Source of the DNA: Bacteroidota bacterium
GTDB lineage: Bacteria > Bacteroidota > Bacteroidia > AKYH767-A > JAHEYN01
NCBI GenBank assembly: GCA_947448795.1
Contig: CANFOZ010000021.1
Location: forward strand, 1 to 38,744
DNA length: 38,744 bases
Direction of reading: 5' to 3'
Shown here: positions 34,757-38,744 of the stretch, in pieces
Layout of the letters: each line of letters starts with the position of its first letter
Numbering within the stretch: position 1 is the first letter of the stretch
The notes under the pieces: model-generated
The model's database searches: none
Seen by the model: the letters and a program-made list of their open reading frames with translations, nothing else
What the model was told of the DNA's origin: nothing
Translations under genes and position numbers: made by a program

Positions 34757-34969
34757 TTATGGAACAGGATCGTGGCCATGTGGCCCCCAAGGATGACATT
34801 TTAAAATACGCTTCAAAGTTAAATAACCTCCTTTGATTGCACCATGCCTTGTGATGGCTTCTACGCCATATTGTGAACAGGTAGGTGTGAATCGGCAAAC
34901 GGGAGGAAACATCGGCGAGATGACGCGCTGATAAAAACGGAGAAGAAAGATAAAAAGTATACGCAACAC
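34757..34969 (-). CDS. yidD: Membrane protein insertion efficiency factor YidD
   Basis: The 70-residue protein is a near-textbook YidD: an amphipathic N-terminal segment ([19 protein letters not shown]), then [29 protein letters not shown] and the C-terminal GPHGHDPVP. It assists YidC-dependent insertion. The start is a GTG at 34969, 2 bp after the rnpA stop; no ATG is available. Confidence 0.95.
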   Translation of the reverse strand: MLRILFIFLLRFYQRVISPMFPPVCRFTPTCSQYGVEAITRHGAIKGGYLTLKRILKCHPWGPHGHDPVP

Positions 34970-34971
34970 GT

Positions 34972-35376
34972 TTATTCGATTTTTGCTAAATGCTCCTTCA
35001 AGCGTGATAACAGCTCCACCATCTTCAGCTCCAAATCGACATAGCTTATATCGGCCTTGCCCGTATAAATAAACATCATAGCCAGCTGTTTATCGCGTTT
35101 AAGGAGATCTGCAAACAGCTCGTGTTTATGATGCCTGTAAGCCTCGCGGATCAAGCGCTTCAGTCGATTTCGAAGCACGGCATGCTTAAACCTGCGTTTC
35201 GAAACACCGATCACCACTTGCGCAGGCACATCCGATGGCAAAGCGGTATACATCCACGAAAGACGAAAGGGAAAGAAGGCAAGCACAGCGCCTTGACCAA
35301 ATAAAGCATCTATCAGCTTGCGGCTGCATAAACGCTCTTCTTTGGGGAAGGTGTGTCGAAGCGTAGTTGGTTCCAA
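34972..35376 (-). CDS. rnpA: Ribonuclease P protein component
   Basis: The 134-residue basic protein supports RNase P RNA in tRNA 5' processing. It shows the N-terminal [18 protein letters not shown] and the RNA-binding motif [13 protein letters not shown]. There is no ATG near the expected start; a TTG at 35376 gives a proper N-terminus, so a rare start codon or a sequencing error is implied. It precedes yidD, as in many bacteria, but rpmH and dnaA, the usual neighbours elsewhere, are absent here. Confidence 0.93.
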   Translation of the reverse strand: MEPTTLRHTFPKEERLCSRKLIDALFGQGAVLAFFPFRLSWMYTALPSDVPAQVVIGVSKRRFKHAVLRNRLKRLIREAYRHHKHELFADLLKRDKQLAMMFIYTGKADISYVDLELKMVELLSRLKEHLAKIE

Positions 35377-35399
35377 GTAGATTCAGAAAAGACGAAGGC

Positions 35400-36152
35400 T
35401 TACTTGCCCGCCTTTTTGATGTATTGCTCAATCGCCATTGTCATTGACGGAATACCCGGCATCGGTGCCTGAATGTCAAGATTTAGCTTGGCATCCAATA
35501 CGGCTTTCGCAGTACTTGGTCCAAATGCGGCAATGCGCGTTTTATCTTGTTTGAAATCCGGGAAGTTTTTGAACAACGAATGCACACCGGCAGGACTGAA
35601 GAACACCAGAATATCGTACTTCACTTCGGCTAAATCCGACAAGTCACTGCAAACCGTTTTGTAGAAAACCGCCTCCGTGAAAGCTACCTTGTTCAGCTTT
35701 AGACAAGCAGGAATCTCAGGATTAGCAATGTCGGCACAGGGGAGTAAAAATTTCTCGTCCTTGTGTTTCTTGATGATATCAATCAGGTCAGTTATCGACT
35801 GCTTGCCATGAAAAACCTTGCGCTTGCGGTACACAATGTATTTTTGAAGATAATACGCCGTAGACTCAGAGATGCAAAAATATTTTAAGTCTTCCGGAAC
35901 CATGATGCGCATTTCAGCCGCTATACGGAAGAAATGATCAACAGCATTGCGACTGGTAAAAATAACGGATGTGTAATCTGGAATATGTACCCGATGCCTG
36001 CGAAACTCCTGCGTTCCAACAGGTTCGATGTGGATAAAAGGTCGAAAATCAACCTTCAGCTTATGTTTCTTGGCGAGCTCAGAGTATGGATTCTTCTCCG
36101 CTTCGGGCTTGATCTGAGTAACTAAGATGCTTTTTACCTTTGCTATTGCCAT
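35400..36152 (-). CDS. hemD: Uroporphyrinogen-III synthase family protein
   Basis: The ATG at 36152 (MAIAKVKSILVTQIKPE) is chosen; the frame continues to a GTG at 36233 but that stretch is lysine-rich, overlaps the DUF4271 gene and lacks family features. The 250-residue product is the usual length. Recognisable segments are IKPEAEKNPYSELAKKH, TSRNAVDHFFRI, CISESTAYYLQKYIVYRKRK, and VFFSPAGVHSLF with AAFGPSTAKAVLDA. It would cyclise hydroxymethylbilane in haem synthesis; sequence divergence within the family leaves some doubt about activity. Neighbours are DUF4271 and rnpA on the same strand. Confidence 0.85.
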   Translation of the reverse strand: MAIAKVKSILVTQIKPEAEKNPYSELAKKHKLKVDFRPFIHIEPVGTQEFRRHRVHIPDYTSVIFTSRNAVDHFFRIAAEMRIMVPEDLKYFCISESTAYYLQKYIVYRKRKVFHGKQSITDLIDIIKKHKDEKFLLPCADIANPEIPACLKLNKVAFTEAVFYKTVCSDLSDLAEVKYDILVFFSPAGVHSLFKNFPDFKQDKTRIAAFGPSTAKAVLDAKLNLDIQAPMPGIPSMTMAIEQYIKKAGK

Positions 36153-36217
36153 TCCTAAAGCGTTATTAATGGTTACAGAGTCCTTTTTGATAGTGTTCTT
36201 GCTCTTTTTATTAATAA

Positions 36218-37255
36218 TCAAAGGAATAACCACTTGATTGTTATCAAAAGAGGACCTATTTCAAGGGCGCAAAGGTACAACAATAAATAGACTTTTGAAA
36301 ATTCGGCGAAAGACAAGCCTATCAAGACGCCCCGCAACATGCGATAGAGGAATCCCAAGATTACCAAGGCCGCGGCTGTATAAAAGAAATACAAGGCATA
36401 GGCTGGTGCTAAAAATGCAACAGCAATTACCAACGGCATCAACAACATGCCTAAAACATTGTTTATCAGAAAAATATGAAATATATAGGCCGAAAATGCT
36501 TTGTCGGTTCGAAAAAGGTGACCCGTTAAACGAAGGATGAGGAATTTAAGCGAATACACTAAAGAAACCACGAAAGCCAGTATCAGAAATCGACCTAGAC
36601 CGCTTCCAATATAGTCGCTGCTCCATTCCAAATAATTACTTACCTGATAGAGAAAAAAAGCAGCCACCAAATTAAAGAGCACGGTCAGTAGGACACTGGA
36701 GCGCTGCAACAGCAAATTCTCTTCGCGCAGCATCTGGTTAGCCGCGCCCATGCTAACTACGGCTTGAAAGATCTGCCGCATCGTACGTGCATAAAACACC
36801 TTGATCCAAGTAAACGCAGCCACCATCAGAAACAAGAGGAGAAAAACCCATGCCGGACTATCTCGGTTTAATGTGAGCGCATCCAATTTACCAACCTGCA
36901 GCTCGTGCGGAGCAAACAGCGTATGTGTGGCAACCGATGGCGCTTCATCTACACGCTGCCGACGAGCATTAAAAGGCGATGCCACATCTTTGAAGCGAAA
37001 AGCAGATGCGCTATCGCGAAGCTGGGTGGATAACAGCGAAGTATCCTTAACTAAGACTGTCGCTTTTGTTGCAGTGCTTGGCTTTACAGCGTCGTGATGA
37101 ACCGACAAAGCCTTTACTTGAGCCACCGCAAAAGCCTTCTTAGCGGCGCGTACCGAATCGGCAGCATGCTGCAACTCCAAGGATCCCTGCTCCGAAGTGT
37201 TGGAAAAGGGACTCTTAATGGATGCCGAATCCGGGTTTGAGATTTGTTGTGCCAC
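36218..37255 (-). CDS. DUF4271 membrane protein
   Basis: The 345-residue product starts at a GTG (37255) because no ATG lies nearby. The first 130 residues are polar and low-complexity (Ser, Ala, Lys rich) and look disordered. From about 132 there are seven or so hydrophobic segments with FYARTMRQIF, the HIFLINNVLGMLLMPL stretch and FLYRMLRGVLIGL, characteristic of DUF4271. The function is unknown. The family tends to be near hemD in Bacteroidota, and here it is 65 bp upstream of it. Confidence 0.82.
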   Translation of the reverse strand: MAQQISNPDSASIKSPFSNTSEQGSLELQHAADSVRAAKKAFAVAQVKALSVHHDAVKPSTATKATVLVKDTSLLSTQLRDSASAFRFKDVASPFNARRQRVDEAPSVATHTLFAPHELQVGKLDALTLNRDSPAWVFLLLFLMVAAFTWIKVFYARTMRQIFQAVVSMGAANQMLREENLLLQRSSVLLTVLFNLVAAFFLYQVSNYLEWSSDYIGSGLGRFLILAFVVSLVYSLKFLILRLTGHLFRTDKAFSAYIFHIFLINNVLGMLLMPLVIAVAFLAPAYALYFFYTAAALVILGFLYRMLRGVLIGLSFAEFSKVYLLLYLCALEIGPLLITIKWLFL

Positions 37256-37267
37256 GCTCGTATGCTG

Positions 37268-37813
37268 CTAAATTTCAGTCACTCCACCAGAAATAACAAA
37301 CTTCATCATGTCCGTTCCGGAAGCATCAATTGGCGTTACGTTCTCTTTTGGAACGATGAACAAGCCGCCCATAAAACTATAGGAATAAGGAAGATAAACG
37401 GCCATTTTGTTTTGCATCCCAAGGCTACTAAGGTCGTTTTGAGTAATAAACCCGATACGCTGTAAACCAGATTGGTAATCGAGTGTTACCAAGACAGGTT
37501 GTGTGAAACGCTTCTTTTCGCCAACAAAAGCCGACACAAGATCCTTTACCGAGGAATAAATAATTTTTGCCAAAGGCGCTCGCTCAATCATCCGCTCAAC
37601 CAAAGAAAACAAAGGATTGGCGAAGTAAAAAGTACCTAAATACCCGAAAAAAGTAATAATGCCAATGAGCACTAAAATACCCAGTCCTGGGATATCAAAA
37701 GGCAAGATCGAATCGATGTAATTGAACAGCTTAAACACCACCCAAAAAGTAGCTGCAATGGGCACGGTGAATAACAATCCCTGCAGGAAAAAGGATATCA
37801 ATTTCTTCATCAT
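37268..37813 (-). CDS. DUF502 membrane protein
   Basis: The 181-residue product has two N-terminal hydrophobic segments (about 7-30 and 45-68: FLQGLLFTVPIAATFWVVF, GLGILVLIGIITFFGYLGT) and a soluble C-terminal domain with VERMIERAPLAKIIYSSVKD, VTLDYQSGLQRIGFIT, and PYSYSFMGGLFIVPKENV, matching DUF502 proteins. Function unknown; homologues are widespread. It starts at ATG 37813 or 37810 and ends 12 bp before the DUF4271 gene. Confidence 0.85.
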   Translation of the reverse strand: MMKKLISFFLQGLLFTVPIAATFWVVFKLFNYIDSILPFDIPGLGILVLIGIITFFGYLGTFYFANPLFSLVERMIERAPLAKIIYSSVKDLVSAFVGEKKRFTQPVLVTLDYQSGLQRIGFITQNDLSSLGMQNKMAVYLPYSYSFMGGLFIVPKENVTPIDASGTDMMKFVISGGVTEI

Positions 37814-37848
37814 GGCGGTTTGGGCTTAGTAGTAAGCGAAGGTACGAT

Positions 37849-38205
37849 TTATCCGACGAGCAAGGCGTCCCGCATTTTTCGCGACAGCGAAGATACAATC
37901 AAATCGTATGAATCATTGATCCATTGCTTTAACACAGCGTCGGCAACTGAACCATCAACCAAAATGGTGTTCCAATGGGTTTTATTCATGTGGTAGCCAG
38001 GACTCACACAGGGGTAGGATGCACGCAATTCCAGGGCTTTATCCGGACTTGCTTTTACATTGAAAGACAGGGGATTGCGCTCCAATGAACACAGCAAAAA
38101 AATCTTGCCGCCCACTTTAAATACCAAGGTGTCTAGGTCGAATGGGAATGTCTCTTCTGCCCCCAATTTGGAAAGGCAGTAATGGCGCAGCTCCTCGATG
38201 TGCAT
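37849..38205 (-). CDS. MmcQ/YjbR family DNA-binding-fold protein
   Basis: The 118-residue product has the family pattern: ELRHYCLSKLGAEETFPFD, VFKVGGKIFLLCSLE, FNVKASPDKALELRASYP, and PGYHMNKTHWNTILVDG. The fold is CyaY-like or DNA-binding; the biological role is uncertain. Its ATG overlaps the stop of the Lrp gene (TAATG), so the pair is coupled. Confidence 0.88.
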   Translation of the reverse strand: MHIEELRHYCLSKLGAEETFPFDLDTLVFKVGGKIFLLCSLERNPLSFNVKASPDKALELRASYPCVSPGYHMNKTHWNTILVDGSVADAVLKQWINDSYDLIVSSLSRKMRDALLVG

Positions 38206-38714
38206 TAGCCAGCCATTTCAGGCTCGGCGGCCTTCACATCGGCCTCGTATTTCAAAGGCAGCTTTTTAGAGGACTTGATTGTGGATAAAATCACCATGCT
38301 TTGCAAGTGCCCTATTCCATCTATTGAAGCAATGCGGTTGCTTGCAAGGTTCTCATAAGCAGCAATGTCTTTCACCATGATCTTCAACAAATAGTCGGAA
38401 GAGCCCGTAAGGTGATAACACTCAACCACCTCGTCGATGCTGTTTACCGCAGTGATGAAATTCTTGATTGCATTATCTACATGACGACTCAAGGTAACCA
38501 ACATCAGCGTTTGAATCCCTAAGCCAAGGGCTGAAGGGTCTAGCGTTGCATGGAAACTCTTGATTATGCCTGATTTCTCAAGCTTTTTTACCCGCTCCAA
38601 AGTTGGTGCTGGCGAAAGACCTATCTCCGTAGAAAGCTGCAAATTCGTGATGCGGCCGTCTTCTTGAAGAATTTTTAGAATTTTTAGATCGGTCTTGTCG
38701 AGATTGTAGGCCAT
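38205..38714 (-). CDS. Lrp/AsnC family transcriptional regulator
   Basis: The 169-residue product has the N-terminal winged helix-turn-helix (DLKILKILQEDGRITNLQLS, LSPAPTLERVKKLEKSGII) and a C-terminal RAM ligand-binding domain (VTLSRHVDN, VVECYHLTGSSDYLLKIMV). A C-terminal tail of about 16 residues is extra. The members of this family bind amino acids and regulate metabolism genes. It overlaps the downstream mmcQ-like gene and begins 30 bp from the window edge, so its promoter is not visible. Confidence 0.92.
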   Translation of the reverse strand: MAYNLDKTDLKILKILQEDGRITNLQLSTEIGLSPAPTLERVKKLEKSGIIKSFHATLDPSALGLGIQTLMLVTLSRHVDNAIKNFITAVNSIDEVVECYHLTGSSDYLLKIMVKDIAAYENLASNRIASIDGIGHLQSMVILSTIKSSKKLPLKYEADVKAAEPEMAG

Positions 38715-38744
38715 GGTGTTATGTATTTGTTAAATGAGTCGCCA

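Noticed and set aside
36153-36233. Longer hemD start at GTG 36233
   Set aside because: The added 27 residues overlap the DUF4271 gene and are not like the family N-terminus.
1-38744. CRISPR, IS, phage, tRNA or rRNA
   Set aside because: I found no direct-repeat array with spacers, no transposase, integrase or phage gene, and no cloverleaf-like stretch in the gaps by eye; a dedicated tRNA search was not possible.

Overview
The window reads as chromosome of a Bacteroidota (Bacteroidetes) bacterium, order not determined. Evidence: five secreted proteins with a C-terminal type IX secretion (T9SS) type A sorting domain, DUF4249 and SusC-like TonB receptor pairing, DUF4271/DUF6029/Omp28 families, promoters of the TTTG-N19/20-TAnnTTTG kind, and few Shine-Dalgarno sites. 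I see no phage, plasmid, IS, CRISPR, tRNA or rRNA.

Layout. (1) 1-6.4 kb, + strand: a 5'-truncated Ig-like repeat adhesin and a beta-propeller/Ig secreted protein, separated by a 650-bp AT-rich gap. (2) 6.4-10.9 kb, - strand: a tight five-gene run, in transcription order PorT-like porin, PAP2-like membrane protein, NatA-type ABC ATPase, ABC-2 permease, Ppx/GppA phosphatase. (3) 11.0-14.2 kb, + strand: TonB-dependent receptor plus DUF4249 lipoprotein. (4) 14.2-22.1 kb, - strand: four envelope or secreted proteins with a thioredoxin-like fold (TlpA-like, Omp28 lipoprotein, Omp28-like T9SS cargo, redoxin-like T9SS cargo), a DUF6029 barrel and a further T9SS cargo. (5) 22.2-25.8 kb, - strand: a second TonB receptor, a PepSY-like protein, an unrecognised secreted protein and a small HMA-like protein. 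(6) 25.8-29.3 kb, - strand: sdhC-sdhA-sdhB complex II operon with a textbook promoter. (7) 29.5-33.0 kb, + strand: family 2 glycosyltransferase, RmlC-like, NAD-dependent epimerase and RmlD-like genes for a surface sugar. (8) 33.1-38.7 kb, - strand: a housekeeping run Lrp, MmcQ/YjbR, DUF502, DUF4271, hemD, rnpA, yidD, S41 protease.

The most interesting points are the complex II membrane anchor, whose Cys/His pattern resembles the mycobacterial Sdh1-type anchor with a membrane-embedded Rieske-type cluster, and the dense group of exported thiol-disulfide proteins, two of them exported by T9SS. No wholly new system can be demonstrated from sequence alone.
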